52,262 nucleotides of DNA from Advenella faeciporci (GCF_014652395.1 NZ_BMYS01000020.1:1646-53907); one strand, 5' to 3'. Positions 7,984 to 17,640 are shown, counted from the first letter of the stretch. Program-made: numbers and translations. The notes: generated by a model not told the origin, from the sequence alone.

Positions 7984-9503
7984 ATTATTTTCCTATATAA
8001 CTGAATCACAAGCATGGACAAGTGTTTTTTTTCTTTAGCATCAAGACCTAACAAATAGACAACTACCATGGTGCAAACCAAATTACTTGTTAACCCCAGG
8101 AGAAGTAGCATGCCATGGGCATTTTGAAAAACAATAAAGTAACTTAGAAGACCAGCAGTAGCTCCAACCATAGCCACTCGGCAAACAACGGTTCTGATAT
8201 AAAGCATTACAGTCATTTCTGTTAAGTGCTTCAATATAAACAAACGTGCGATAAGAGCAAATATTGAAACTACGATACTGGACCATATAACAAGTGTTGG
8301 AGAGGGCCATATTTGTATGGCAATAAAAGCTAGTGGCACGTTTAATAACAGTATCCCGCCGACTACACTTTGGTATAAACGAATTTTTCCTGTGGCCTGT
8401 ACCGATGTCATTAACGGTCTTGAAATTGAGTCAATCAAGGACACAATTATTGTCAACTGCAAGAATATTGCCGCATATTCTGGTGGTTCAACCAACCATA
8501 TTTCTAGCAGTTGCTGAGTATAAAGGAGTACAGGCATTGCAAGAGTGACTAGCAGCAAGAAGTTATATTTTGATGCCCGCTGTACTAATTCATGCATCTG
8601 CTGGTGTTGTCCGCTTGCGTACTGCTTGACAATTTGCGGGTTAACCGCAGCCTGTATATTTGACACAAAGCTGTTCAAGGCGCCGTTGGCCTGGCTGGCA
8701 ATACTGCGCCCTGCGTTGACGGTGGGACCGAAGAAAATGTTAAGCAGGACGTTATTTCCTTGCTCCGACATAGCTGCGGCAAGATTTCCCCAGGTATTCC
8801 AGGCGGTAAAACCTAGCATATTTCGAAAACTTTTTGTATTCCAGATCCACCGCAGGCGTACTGTCGGAAAGACTGAGCGATTGATGAGTACATAACCGTT
8901 AAAGCTAAGTAATGCCACCGCCAACAGCAAAGCAGCGTACATGCTTAGCTTGTCATGGGCCAGATACGACAAGAGCAATACGGCCACCAGTTTAAGCAGG
9001 ACATCTGCCATGCTCATCAGGGCATACAGTCCCATTCGCTCATTGGCCATCAGCATGGCTGTTAGGGGCACGGTCATTACATTTACGGCAAAGGCACCGA
9101 CCGACAGGTGATAAGCAATGAGCGCAGCATCCAGCCTGCCCGGAGGGATGGTAAGTTGGGTACTTACAAACCAATAACCTAGGGTTTCGGCTATTAAGAC
9201 AATAAACATGGCCAGCAATGCATGAACCTGCAAACTGGTATTGAACAGTTCATTCAAATTTTTGCCGCTGTTTTGGCCCAAGTCGAAAGCAAAGTAACGC
9301 TGTGTAGCGGTAGTCATGGCACCTAGCATGAAACCAAGCAATGCAACGAAGCCTGCCACCACATGGTAGATACCAAAATCTTCAACCCCCAGTACATTAA
9401 GGACCACACGAGAGGTGTATAGACCAACCGCCATGGCAAACAGCATGCGTATGTAAAGCATGCTGGTGTTGCGCAGGATACGCTTGTGGTGGTCGGCTAG
9501 CAT
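7980..9503 (-). CDS. wzx: Wzx-type oligosaccharide flippase (MATE/MOP superfamily)
   Basis: A 507-residue polytopic membrane protein with about 12-14 hydrophobic segments and a typical MOP-flippase start (RILRNTSMLYIRMLFAM, then GVEDFGIYHVVAGFVALLG). It should flip undecaprenyl-PP-linked repeat units across the inner membrane for polymerisation by a Wzy. It is separated from the 4,6-dehydratase gene upstream by 108 bp that contain a REP-like palindrome, and it overlaps the nitroreductase start (ATGA). Confidence 0.88.
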   Translation of the reverse strand: MLADHHKRILRNTSMLYIRMLFAMAVGLYTSRVVLNVLGVEDFGIYHVVAGFVALLGFMLGAMTTATQRYFAFDLGQNSGKNLNELFNTSLQVHALLAMFIVLIAETLGYWFVSTQLTIPPGRLDAALIAYHLSVGAFAVNVMTVPLTAMLMANERMGLYALMSMADVLLKLVAVLLLSYLAHDKLSMYAALLLAVALLSFNGYVLINRSVFPTVRLRWIWNTKSFRNMLGFTAWNTWGNLAAAMSEQGNNVLLNIFFGPTVNAGRSIASQANGALNSFVSNIQAAVNPQIVKQYASGQHQQMHELVQRASKYNFLLLVTLAMPVLLYTQQLLEIWLVEPPEYAAIFLQLTIIVSLIDSISRPLMTSVQATGKIRLYQSVVGGILLLNVPLAFIAIQIWPSPTLVIWSSIVVSIFALIARLFILKHLTEMTVMLYIRTVVCRVAMVGATAGLLSYFIVFQNAHGMLLLLGLTSNLVCTMVVVYLLGLDAKEKKHLSMLVIQLYRKII

Positions 9504-9536
9504 GGTTTATTCATTATAAGGGTTCTCTGTTTTCTC

Positions 9537-9559
9537 GTTCCCACGCTCTGCGTGGTAAC
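9537..9559 (+). repeat. REP-like palindrome, copy 1
   Basis: GTTCCCACGCTC followed by TGCGTGGTAAC: an imperfect palindrome of the family described at 47563-50767. It lies between the dehydratase and flippase genes, both minus strand, so it sits inside an operon where its hairpin may dampen read-through or protect the upstream mRNA. Confidence 0.75.
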
Positions 9560-9611
9560 AATTGTTCTGTAATGGTTTTGGTTGTTGTTTTGAGTTGGCC
9601 TGCATTCCCAC

Positions 9612-11729
9612 TCAAGCAGAAAGCTTCTCCGCTTTCCGTTTTTTCACATCTTGCAAAATCGCCATAGGCACATAATCCGGCAGCTGCACATTCTCCCGCA
9701 GCTCTTCCTGTTGCTTATGCACCCAGTCCACAATATGCTCATCCGGTTTAAACCCTTCCACCAGCAAATGAAACACATCGCGTACTTTCTGGTAATCATA
9801 CGCACGAATGGAATCATCCAAGGTAGCCAGGTGGAATTTCAGTTCTTCCCACTCTGTATGCAGTTCATTGGCGCGCTGGATCATGGGGTGTTCGGTTTTG
9901 CTGACGTTGCTGCCAATGAGCAGTTCTTCGTACAGTTTTTCACCAGGGCGCAGGCCGGTGAATTTTATTTCCATTTCACCCTCAGGGTTTTCTTTAGACT
10001 TTAAGGTTAAGCCTGAAAGCTGGATCATTTTCTTGGCTAGATCCACAATCTTTACCGGTTCACCCATGTCCAGCACGAACACGTCTCCACCACGCCCCAT
10101 GGAACCGGCCTGAATCACCAGCTGGGCGGCTTCGGGGATGGTCATGAAATAGCGGGTAATTTCCGGGTGCGTGACGGTAAGGGGGCCACCGTTAGTGATT
10201 TGTTTGCGGAATAGCGGAATAACCGAGCCGGATGAACCCAGCACATTGCCAAAACGCACCATGGTGAAACGGGTCTGGTTGGAAAAGTGCCCGTATTCCT
10301 CTGCCCCAAACAGCACCGGGGTAGATTCCCGCGCCAGGGCCTGCAGCACCAGTTCGGCCATGCGCTTGGTACTGCCCATGATATTGGTGGGGCGTACGGC
10401 TTTGTCGGTGGAAATCAGCACAAAATTCTTTACATGCGCGCGAATGGCAGACTGTGCGGTATACAGGGTGCCAAAGATATTGTTTCGCACCCCCTCGGCA
10501 ATATTGTGCTCCACCATGGGCACATGCTTGTAAGCGGCCGCGTGGTAAACCGTATTCACCTTCCAGCCGCTCATCACGTCAAACAGGCGGCTTTGGTTGC
10601 GAATGGAACCCAGTATGGGTACCACTTTTATATCCAGCTGCTTGTTGCGCACGTAAATACTTATTTCACGGTGAATATCGTAAAGGGCGAATTCAGAATG
10701 TTCAAATAAAATAAGTACTTTAGGCTGCAAGTGAACTATCTGGCGGCACAGTTCAGAACCAATAGAGCCACCGGCCCCGGTTACCATCACCACCTGCTGA
10801 TTTACGCACTTTTCAAACAGCGCCATATTGGGGGCTACGGGGTCTCGGCCCAGCAGGTCGGCAATATCCACTTCGCGCAGGTCTTGGACTTTAATTTTGC
10901 CGCTGACCAGGTCCATCATGCCGGGTACGGTGCGAACCAGCACCTTGTAAGGTGCCAGGGCATTGATAATTTCAAGGCGGCGTGCACGCGTGGCCGAAGG
11001 AATGGCCAGCAGCACTTTTTCGGTTTGGGTGTTTACAATCACTTCGCCCAATTGTTGTGGGTCAAAAACCGTTACCCCGGCAATCACACGGCCGATCAGG
11101 GCGGGGTTGTCGTCTACAAACCCTACCACTTTCATGTCACTACCCATGTTAATGCCATTAAGCAACTGGTTGCCAGAGCGGCCGGCACCGTAGATAAGCA
11201 CTTTTTTACGCTTGTCTTTACTGTTGGTGGGTTTGCCATTGTAAAAGGGAATAAATACTGATAAACCGGGTGATTCTTTGCTGAAGTAATGGCGCATTAA
11301 CAGTCGCAATCCACCTGTCATTAGCAGCATAAGCAGCCAGTAAATAAAAATTACCCCACGTGGCACGACAGGGCTACTGGGCCCTATATAAATAACAATA
11401 CCCAGTAAAATCGTGGCAATGGTAACTCCTTCAAAAATAGTGGTACTGGCCTGTGAACCCAGGTAACGCATCACGGCCCGGTAAAATCCTTTAACCGCAA
11501 AAATGGGCAGGCTCACCAGCGGGGCCATTATAAACAGCCAGGCATGGCCGCTAAAAGGCTGTATAAAACCGGTTGTGTCCAGCCGCAGGTAAAAAGCCAG
11601 CCACAAAGACAGCCAAATAATGGCCACATCGGCCACCACCTGCAACAGGCGTTTGTTTTTGCGGTCAAGCTGCAGTAAACGATTCCGCAGGTTTTGTTCC
11701 ATGCAGGAATCCTTTTTGGAAGCCGTCAT
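9612..11729 (-). CDS. Membrane-bound nucleotide-sugar 4,6-dehydratase (PglF/WbpM/CapD type)
   Basis: 705 residues. Four or so N-terminal membrane helices (about 30-148) precede a first Rossmann domain (GAGRSG 181-186) and the catalytic SDR domain with GAGGSIG (318-324), HAAAYKHVPMVE (397-408) and STDKAVRPTNIMGSTKR (440-456). A RPGEKLYEELL segment is near residue 600. Long-form members convert UDP-GlcNAc to the 4-keto-6-deoxy sugar. The aminotransferase and acetyltransferase genes immediately upstream make UDP-diNAc-bacillosamine the likely end product. Start may be M10 instead of M1. It lies 3 bp after the aminotransferase gene. Confidence 0.92.
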   Translation of the reverse strand: MTASKKDSCMEQNLRNRLLQLDRKNKRLLQVVADVAIIWLSLWLAFYLRLDTTGFIQPFSGHAWLFIMAPLVSLPIFAVKGFYRAVMRYLGSQASTTIFEGVTIATILLGIVIYIGPSSPVVPRGVIFIYWLLMLLMTGGLRLLMRHYFSKESPGLSVFIPFYNGKPTNSKDKRKKVLIYGAGRSGNQLLNGINMGSDMKVVGFVDDNPALIGRVIAGVTVFDPQQLGEVIVNTQTEKVLLAIPSATRARRLEIINALAPYKVLVRTVPGMMDLVSGKIKVQDLREVDIADLLGRDPVAPNMALFEKCVNQQVVMVTGAGGSIGSELCRQIVHLQPKVLILFEHSEFALYDIHREISIYVRNKQLDIKVVPILGSIRNQSRLFDVMSGWKVNTVYHAAAYKHVPMVEHNIAEGVRNNIFGTLYTAQSAIRAHVKNFVLISTDKAVRPTNIMGSTKRMAELVLQALARESTPVLFGAEEYGHFSNQTRFTMVRFGNVLGSSGSVIPLFRKQITNGGPLTVTHPEITRYFMTIPEAAQLVIQAGSMGRGGDVFVLDMGEPVKIVDLAKKMIQLSGLTLKSKENPEGEMEIKFTGLRPGEKLYEELLIGSNVSKTEHPMIQRANELHTEWEELKFHLATLDDSIRAYDYQKVRDVFHLLVEGFKPDEHIVDWVHKQQEELRENVQLPDYVPMAILQDVKKRKAEKLSA

Positions 11730-11732
11730 TGC

Positions 11733-12911
11733 CTAACTCCTGATGGCCTGTTCCATTACACTGCGCAAAACCTGGCAGGTTTTGTCTATTTCTGCCGGGG
11801 TAAGGGTAGGGTGCACCAGGAACATAAGGGAAGTTTCACCCAGTTCCATGGCTACCGGCAGGCGCTGGGCCGGGCGCAGGTTGGTATGGTCGAACGCCTT
11901 TTCCAGATACACTTCAGAGCAGGAACCTGAAAAGGCCGGTACACCCGCCGCCACCATTTCATTAATAATGCGGTCACGGTTCCAGTCAGGTTTTAACTGT
12001 TCGGGTTGCACGAATACATAACATTTGTAGGCGGCGTGTTCACTGCCTTCGGGGAATTCCGGCACCCGCAGGGCAGGCAGCTGTTTGGCGGTTGCCCATA
12101 TTTTGTTGGCGTTTTGCTGGCGCAGTCGCGTCCATTCCTGCATGCGTTCCAGCTGAATCAGGCCAAGTACGGCCTGCACTTCGGTCATGCGCCAGTTGGT
12201 GCCAAAGCTTTCATGCAGCCAGCGGAAACCGGGCGGGTGTTCACGCTCATAAACCGCTTCCCAGCTTTTGCCATGGTCTTTATAGGCCCACATTGTTAGC
12301 CAGTAATCGCGGTTATTGGTGGTAACCATACCGCCTTCACCCCCGGTGGTCATGATCTTGTCCTGGCAAAAAGACCAGGCACCAATATGCCCAATGCTGC
12401 CTACCGGCTTGCCCTTGTAAATGGCCCCATGCGCCTGGGCGCAGTCTTCTATCACGTACAAACCATGTTCTTGCGCCAGTGCCATAATCGGGTCCATATC
12501 GCAGGGCCAGCCCGCCAGGTGCACGCAGACAATGGCTTTGGTGTTGGGCGTTAAGACGGCTTTGATGGTTTCTGCCGTAATGTTTTGCGAATCACGGCAA
12601 ACATCGGCAAACACCGGTTTGGCACCGGTATTGATAATGCTGGACACCGAAGCCAGGAAGGTGCGGGACGTTACAATAACCTCATCACCCGGGCCAATAT
12701 CCAGTGCCTTGAAAGCCAGATCCAGCGCCAGTGTGCCGTTTGCCACGGCTATTGCATGGGCGGTATCAGTCCAGGTGGCAAAGGCTTTTTCAAAATCGCG
12801 GCATTGGGTACCCGTCCAGTAATTAACCTTGTTGGATAAAATAACATCACGAACGGCATCGGCCTCTTCAACAGTGAAAGAGGGCCAGGGGGAGAAGGGG
12901 GTATTTAGCAT
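11733..12911 (-). CDS. DegT/DnrJ/EryC1/StrS sugar aminotransferase (PglE-like)
   Basis: A 392-residue PLP-dependent aminotransferase. The Schiff-base lysine is in WSFCQDKIMTTGGEGG (K185); the EDCAQAHGA block (155-163) supplies the Asp that pairs with the PLP pyridine nitrogen. It should aminate C4 of the 4-keto-6-deoxy sugar made by the adjacent dehydratase. The downstream dehydratase gene is 3 bp away and the acetyltransferase gene 17 bp upstream. Confidence 0.9.
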   Translation of the reverse strand: MLNTPFSPWPSFTVEEADAVRDVILSNKVNYWTGTQCRDFEKAFATWTDTAHAIAVANGTLALDLAFKALDIGPGDEVIVTSRTFLASVSSIINTGAKPVFADVCRDSQNITAETIKAVLTPNTKAIVCVHLAGWPCDMDPIMALAQEHGLYVIEDCAQAHGAIYKGKPVGSIGHIGAWSFCQDKIMTTGGEGGMVTTNNRDYWLTMWAYKDHGKSWEAVYEREHPPGFRWLHESFGTNWRMTEVQAVLGLIQLERMQEWTRLRQQNANKIWATAKQLPALRVPEFPEGSEHAAYKCYVFVQPEQLKPDWNRDRIINEMVAAGVPAFSGSCSEVYLEKAFDHTNLRPAQRLPVAMELGETSLMFLVHPTLTPAEIDKTCQVLRSVMEQAIRS

Positions 12912-12928
12912 GATGATTTGACTTTTAA

Positions 12929-13588
12929 CTAATTTTTAACCAAGGGTTTGGCCGGATTGCCAACAACCGTGGCTCCAGCAGCAACATTCTTTGTAACCAC
13001 GGCACCCATGCCAATCACGGCACCGCGACCAATAACCAGCGGTGCACCGGGTTTGCCCTGTTTTATAACGGCACCGCTACCGATATAGGCGTGGTCTTCT
13101 ATAACAACATTGCCGTTGCATTTCACCCCGGGGGCGAAGGTCACGTAATCGCCAATGATGCAGTCGTGTTCAACATAACTGTATAAATTGGCGTGAAAAT
13201 ATTTGCCAATACGGATATTGGAGGTAATGGTTACAAACGGGCTTAATAAAGCACCTTCACCAATTACAACATTATCCATGGTGACTACATTATTGGCAGT
13301 CACTGCCCAGGGCGTAATGCCATCTGCCAGACATTGAAGGGACAATTTTTCCCTGACGGCGCTGTTGGCAATAGCGATAGCAACAAAACGCTGCCTTGCA
13401 TCATGCTTCAGAAAACTGGCATAGCTTAAGACTTGATGCCCATTTATTTCAGAAGCTGTGGCATTGTCATCAATAAAAACCAGCTTTGATAGCTGAATAC
13501 CGGCATTTTGCAGTTGAATGCGGGCAAGTGGCATAATGCCACGGCCACAACCACTGGCACCGTAAATGGCGTAAAGGGGTTGATTCAT
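12929..13588 (-). CDS. PglD/NeuD-family sugar N-acetyltransferase
   Basis: 219 residues. The N-terminal half is a small Rossmann-like domain beginning AIYGASGCGRGI. From about residue 90 it becomes a left-handed beta-helix with hexapeptide repeats and the usual closing segment AAGATVVGNPAKPL. Family members acetylate the 4-amino group of UDP-4-amino-sugars, or sialic acids in NeuD. Set between phosphoglycosyl transferase and aminotransferase genes, the PglD role fits best. Confidence 0.9.
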   Translation of the reverse strand: MNQPLYAIYGASGCGRGIMPLARIQLQNAGIQLSKLVFIDDNATASEINGHQVLSYASFLKHDARQRFVAIAIANSAVREKLSLQCLADGITPWAVTANNVVTMDNVVIGEGALLSPFVTITSNIRIGKYFHANLYSYVEHDCIIGDYVTFAPGVKCNGNVVIEDHAYIGSGAVIKQGKPGAPLVIGRGAVIGMGAVVTKNVAAGATVVGNPAKPLVKN

Positions 13589-13606
13589 ATTTTATAAATA
13601 AATGGA

Positions 13607-14218
13607 TTATTGCTGCTCTTGTTTTGAAGAAGAACCTGTGAACTTGGATGTGGTGGCTTCACCTTCGGCACTAATCCCATCACGGATAAATACTTTTTTG
13701 ACGGTCAGGAACAGGATTTTTACATCCAGCCAGAAAGAGTGGTTATCTACATACCATACATCCAGCTTGAACTTTTCTTCCCAACTGATGGCATTGCGAC
13801 CATTAATTTGTGCCCAACCGGTCACACCCGGGCGTACCTCATGGCGGCGAGCCTGTTCTTTGCTGTACAGGGGCAGGTATTCCATTAATAAAGGGCGTGG
13901 CCCTACCAGACTCATATCGCCTTTTAATACGTTCCATAATTCTGGCAGTTCATCCAGGCTGGTGGAACGCAGGAGGTTACCAAAGGGTGTCATTCGTTCT
14001 GAATCAGGCAGGGGGTTGCCGTTTTTATTCAAGGCATCTCGCATGGTACGGAACTTGACCATGGTGAAGGGTTGGCCGTTCAGGCCAGGGCGAACCTGGC
14101 GGAAGAGAACGGGGGAGCCCAGTTTTTTTGATATGTTCCATGCAACGACCGTTATTATGGGTGATAGAAGAATTAAGGCAAAAGCTGATACAAAGATATC
14201 AATAAATCGTTTAAACAT
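13607..14218 (-). CDS. Monotopic phosphoglycosyl transferase (PglC-like initiating enzyme)
   Basis: 203 residues, the compact form of the bacterial sugar transferase family (PF02397). It has a hydrophobic re-entrant N-terminus (about 1-27), FRQVRPG and KFRTMRDA, the catalytic Asp-Glu in SLDELPE (D89, E90), and GDMSLVGPRP (100-109). It moves phospho-diNAc-bacillosamine or a similar sugar onto undecaprenyl phosphate and so starts repeat-unit assembly. Small size and the pgl-like neighbours favour PglC rather than the larger WbaP/WcaJ type. Confidence 0.92.
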   Translation of the reverse strand: MFKRFIDIFVSAFALILLSPIITVVAWNISKKLGSPVLFRQVRPGLNGQPFTMVKFRTMRDALNKNGNPLPDSERMTPFGNLLRSTSLDELPELWNVLKGDMSLVGPRPLLMEYLPLYSKEQARRHEVRPGVTGWAQINGRNAISWEEKFKLDVWYVDNHSFWLDVKILFLTVKKVFIRDGISAEGEATTSKFTGSSSKQEQQ

Positions 14219-14238
14219 GGAGTATGGTTACAAGAAAA

Positions 14239-14472
14239 TTAATGAAGATGGTTAAGACCTTGATTGTTTTGAATAAAATGCTTAGCTTCTTCAAGAAGTT
14301 TATTTAATATGCCAGAAAGTTCTTCTGCTATGTCGTACTTGCGCTTGGAAAGTGCCCAGTTACTGAATTCATCCATAGAATCAGGGTCTAAAATAATTTC
14401 GTTGTTTTTGTCTATAAACAAAACAAAACCGGCCTTATGCAAAATTTTGTTGGTTGAAATAAATTCAAACAT
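14239..14472 (-). CDS. Small uncharacterised protein inside the polysaccharide operon
   Basis: 77 residues, no recognised domain. A good ribosome-binding site (AAGGAGT, 14480s) precedes the ATG, and the gene fits tightly between the GT4 and phosphoglycosyl transferase genes, so it is probably real. The start (FEFISTNKILHKAGFVLFID) looks beta-rich; the second half is helical and charged (SKRKYDIAEELSGILNKLLE). No membrane segment. Function unknown. Confidence 0.6.
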   Translation of the reverse strand: MFEFISTNKILHKAGFVLFIDKNNEIILDPDSMDEFSNWALSKRKYDIAEELSGILNKLLEEAKHFIQNNQGLNHLH

Positions 14473-14517
14473 GATGAGACTCCTTAGTTTTAAAAAGTAT
14501 CATTTTAATAATCAAAA

Positions 14518-15669
14518 TTAAGCATATCTATTCGTACTTTCCGAAATGCCCATTGCTTTTAGCATACTGTCATTGACTTTATGAACATCGTATTTTTCTT
14601 CTGCTATTTCTCGTGAACGCTGCCCCATTTTTTTAATCAGATCAGGGTTGTCAATTAAATTTTTCATGGCAACAACCAGTGCTTCTACTGACTTAACTGG
14701 AACAAGAAAACCATTGTCATTATCAATAACAGTTTCCCTGCAACCGGGGGCGTCCGTTGTAATAATAGTTCTACCCATTGACATGGCTTCCAGCACGGTT
14801 CTGGGTGTACCCTCTCGGTATGATGGAAGAACGTAAACAGAGCAGTTTGAAAGAGCAGGGCGTACATCTGCCAGCTTACCCAGGTAATTAAGCGTACCTT
14901 CCCCAATCCAAGTGTCTAGATCCTGTTGTTTGATGGCATCAGGGTTTTCATCTATCCAGCCAACCAGGTCAAAATTTACTTCCGGATGAGTGCTTTTTAT
15001 TCTTTTGGCTGCTTGTGCATATTCACGCACACCCTTGTCACCCAACAGGCGTGCAATTAGCAAGAAACGGGGCTGTAGAGGCAAGGGTACAACTTCATAT
15101 TCAGAAATATTGACACCTGATCCGTTCACTACAAAAGTGGGCGTTGATGGTTTAAGGATCTTTAACTTTTTGAATAAGGCCAGGTCATCTGGGTTCTGGA
15201 AAAACACTTTATGAGTTCTACCCAAAGCCAATGAATATAATCGTTGTACCAATTGTCGGGTTAAGCCACGTTTGGTGGAGGTACTGTCTTGCTGCCCCTG
15301 AAAAGCATAACCCAAACCGGTAATTAATGCAAAGCGGTTCGGCACTTTTGCGAGCCATGAGGCCATGGAGCCATAAATAACAGGTTTAATGGTGTATCCC
15401 AATACGTATTCCGGTTTAATGCGAAGGATAAGCTTTAATAAATGTACTAAAGTTATCATGTCAGCCAAAGGGTTCATGCCAGTTCGACGTAAAGGTATAT
15501 CGTGAACAATAATACCTTTGCTTTCCAGCTCATTTTTAAGGATGTTGTTATTTGCAATATTTGGCACAGCAACATGGACTTGTAAGCCCTTTTGGCTTAG
15601 CGCATCAATTAATGGGCCACGAAATTTAATAAGTGAATCAGGATAACTGGCAATTAATAAAAATGACAT
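14518..15669 (-). CDS. GT4-family glycosyltransferase (PglA-like)
   Basis: A 383-residue GT-B glycosyltransferase with the nucleotide-sugar-binding block REGTPRTVLEAMSMG (285-299) and the preceding LIARLLGDKGV linker region. It resembles PglA-type enzymes that add the second sugar, often GalNAc, to undecaprenyl-PP-diNAc-bacillosamine. Proximity to the phosphoglycosyl transferase gene supports this; donor specificity is not visible. It begins directly after the asparagine synthase stop. Confidence 0.85.
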   Translation of the reverse strand: MSFLLIASYPDSLIKFRGPLIDALSQKGLQVHVAVPNIANNNILKNELESKGIIVHDIPLRRTGMNPLADMITLVHLLKLILRIKPEYVLGYTIKPVIYGSMASWLAKVPNRFALITGLGYAFQGQQDSTSTKRGLTRQLVQRLYSLALGRTHKVFFQNPDDLALFKKLKILKPSTPTFVVNGSGVNISEYEVVPLPLQPRFLLIARLLGDKGVREYAQAAKRIKSTHPEVNFDLVGWIDENPDAIKQQDLDTWIGEGTLNYLGKLADVRPALSNCSVYVLPSYREGTPRTVLEAMSMGRTIITTDAPGCRETVIDNDNGFLVPVKSVEALVVAMKNLIDNPDLIKKMGQRSREIAEEKYDVHKVNDSMLKAMGISESTNRYA

Positions 15670-17640
15670 TTAGGCATTTTCCTCAAGCCATGCTTGGAAC
15701 ATTAGTACAGGCCATAGCTGGTATTGCCAATTATATTTACCGCTTAAGTGTTCTTCCCAGAGTTTTCTAATTGGTTCAGGGTGGAAATAGCCTTCGTTAC
15801 GTAAACGTTGCTCATCCAATAAAGATTCTGCCCATTCACGTAATGTACCCCTAAGCCATGCGTCAATAGGAATACCGAAACCGGTTTTAGGACGTTCAAT
15901 CAACTCCTTAGGAACATGCCTATACAGAACCTGACGCAATAACCATTTACCTTGCCCATTGCGAATTTTCATATGCAAAGGCATGCGCCATGCAAGTTCA
16001 ACAACCTGATGATCAATCATTGGGGTTCGTGTTTCAAGGCTGTTTGCCATGGCTGCACGATCAACTTTTACCAATACTTCTTCAGGCAAAAAACTCTGTG
16101 CATCCATTGCCATCATTGAGTGCTCAAAACAGTCTGTTGTGGGCCATGCACTATCCGTGGTTAGTAATGTGGGAGGCTCTTTTGCACCAATTACAATATT
16201 TTCAGGATTTTGCCAATGGCTGGTAAGTCGTGAGAAATAGGATTTTTCATCAGATAAACTGAGCACATCAGCCAGCTTTTGCGCTTTTGTGCCAGGTATA
16301 GCTATTTGGAAACGTCTAGGTAGTATAGGTTTTGCAACATCAAAAAGCTTATCCCAGGTAGATGGGGGCAACGCCCGTAGAAAGTGTGCGAATGTATTTC
16401 TTGCTAAAGGTGGTAGTCGCTGCATTTTTTCCCACACAGTCTTTGCTTTCAGATAGCGATTGTATCCACCAAATAATTCGTCCCCACCATCACCACTTAA
16501 TGCAACGGTTACATGCTGTCTGGTTAATTCACTTAATAAAAAAATCGGGATTTGAGAGTCTGCACTAAGTGGTTCGCAATAAATTTTGGGTAATTTTGGA
16601 ATGACATTAAGCGCATCTTGGGAACTAATATGTAGTTCTGTATGCTCAGTTCCTAAATGAGCGGCCACTGCTTTTGCATGCAATGTTTCGTCATATGTTG
16701 TGCCATTGCCTTCAAGCCCAATAGTAAAGGTTTTTACAGGACGACTGCTTTGAGCCTGCATTAAGGACACAATAGTACTGCTATCAATACCACCACTTAA
16801 AAAGGCCCCTAAGGGAACGTCAGACAACATTTGTGACTTTATACTGGCAGAAAGTTGGGTTTCCAAGGCATCAATAGCTTCAGAGTCGTTTCCTGTAAAG
16901 GGATTGGACAAGCCGGTTGCTACTGCACCATTAAACTGCCAATATGGTTCAGGTGATGTTTCTTTATTCAACCTACCTTCAGCTAAAGGAAGTGTTAAAA
17001 AATGCCCTGGTGAGAGCTTATGAATATTTTCATAAATACTGTATGGGGAAGGGACATAGCCATGCCGTAAAAACAAGGCAAGGGCGTTTCGGTTAATATT
17101 CGATTTGAAGGCAGGGTGGGCTTTTAAGGCTTTTAGTTCTGAACCAAATAACAAAGTGTTTTCTTGCCAACCCCAGTAGAGCGGTTTTTCACCTAATCTA
17201 TCCCGTGCAAGCGTAAGTGCTTTATTTGTTTTGTCCCACAGTGCTATTGCAAACATGCCAACCGTTGCCTGTAAGGTTTTTTTGATACCCCAGGCAGAAA
17301 AGCAAGCCAGCAATGTTTCTGTATCAGAGTGACCCCGCCAAAAAGCAGGGGTCTGTAATTGTGCTTCCAGCTGTTTGCGTAATTCGAGGTGATTGTATAT
17401 TTCACCATTAAATACCAATACATAACGATTGCATGAGGACAGCATGGGTTGATGCCCGGCTTCAGATAATTCCAGGATGGATAACCTGCGATGGCCTAAA
17501 GCAATACCTGATGTTTCATCAATCCAAATGCCGGAATCGTCTGGTCCACGATGAATAATTTGATTATTCATTTGGGAAATGTTTTCCTGATAATTATATT
17601 CTTTAATTGAATTGTTTAGAAATCCAGTAATGCCACACAT
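15670..17640 (-). CDS. asnB: Glutamine-hydrolysing asparagine synthase family protein
   Basis: 656 residues. An N-terminal class II glutamine amidotransferase domain starts with the nucleophile Cys2 (MCGITGF) and carries FNGEIYNH (77-84). The C-terminal synthetase domain has the ATP-pyrophosphatase loop SGGIDSS (282-288) and ALSGDGGDELFGGYNRY. Members inside glycan loci (WbpS type) are thought to amidate uronic acid or other carboxylates of the repeat unit, so a sugar-modifying role may be likelier here than asparagine supply. It is contiguous with the GT4 gene downstream. Confidence 0.9.
   Translation of the reverse strand: MCGITGFLNNSIKEYNYQENISQMNNQIIHRGPDDSGIWIDETSGIALGHRRLSILELSEAGHQPMLSSCNRYVLVFNGEIYNHLELRKQLEAQLQTPAFWRGHSDTETLLACFSAWGIKKTLQATVGMFAIALWDKTNKALTLARDRLGEKPLYWGWQENTLLFGSELKALKAHPAFKSNINRNALALFLRHGYVPSPYSIYENIHKLSPGHFLTLPLAEGRLNKETSPEPYWQFNGAVATGLSNPFTGNDSEAIDALETQLSASIKSQMLSDVPLGAFLSGGIDSSTIVSLMQAQSSRPVKTFTIGLEGNGTTYDETLHAKAVAAHLGTEHTELHISSQDALNVIPKLPKIYCEPLSADSQIPIFLLSELTRQHVTVALSGDGGDELFGGYNRYLKAKTVWEKMQRLPPLARNTFAHFLRALPPSTWDKLFDVAKPILPRRFQIAIPGTKAQKLADVLSLSDEKSYFSRLTSHWQNPENIVIGAKEPPTLLTTDSAWPTTDCFEHSMMAMDAQSFLPEEVLVKVDRAAMANSLETRTPMIDHQVVELAWRMPLHMKIRNGQGKWLLRQVLYRHVPKELIERPKTGFGIPIDAWLRGTLREWAESLLDEQRLRNEGYFHPEPIRKLWEEHLSGKYNWQYQLWPVLMFQAWLEENA

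Noticed and set aside
10731-11261. 176-codon plus-strand open frame opposite the 4,6-dehydratase gene
   Set aside because: It is antisense to a clearly coding dehydratase with intact motifs and has no recognisable domain or ribosome-binding site; a codon-bias shadow.
13602-14255. 217-codon plus-strand open frame opposite the phosphoglycosyl transferase
   Set aside because: The minus strand encodes a complete, motif-bearing enzyme; the plus frame has no domain.
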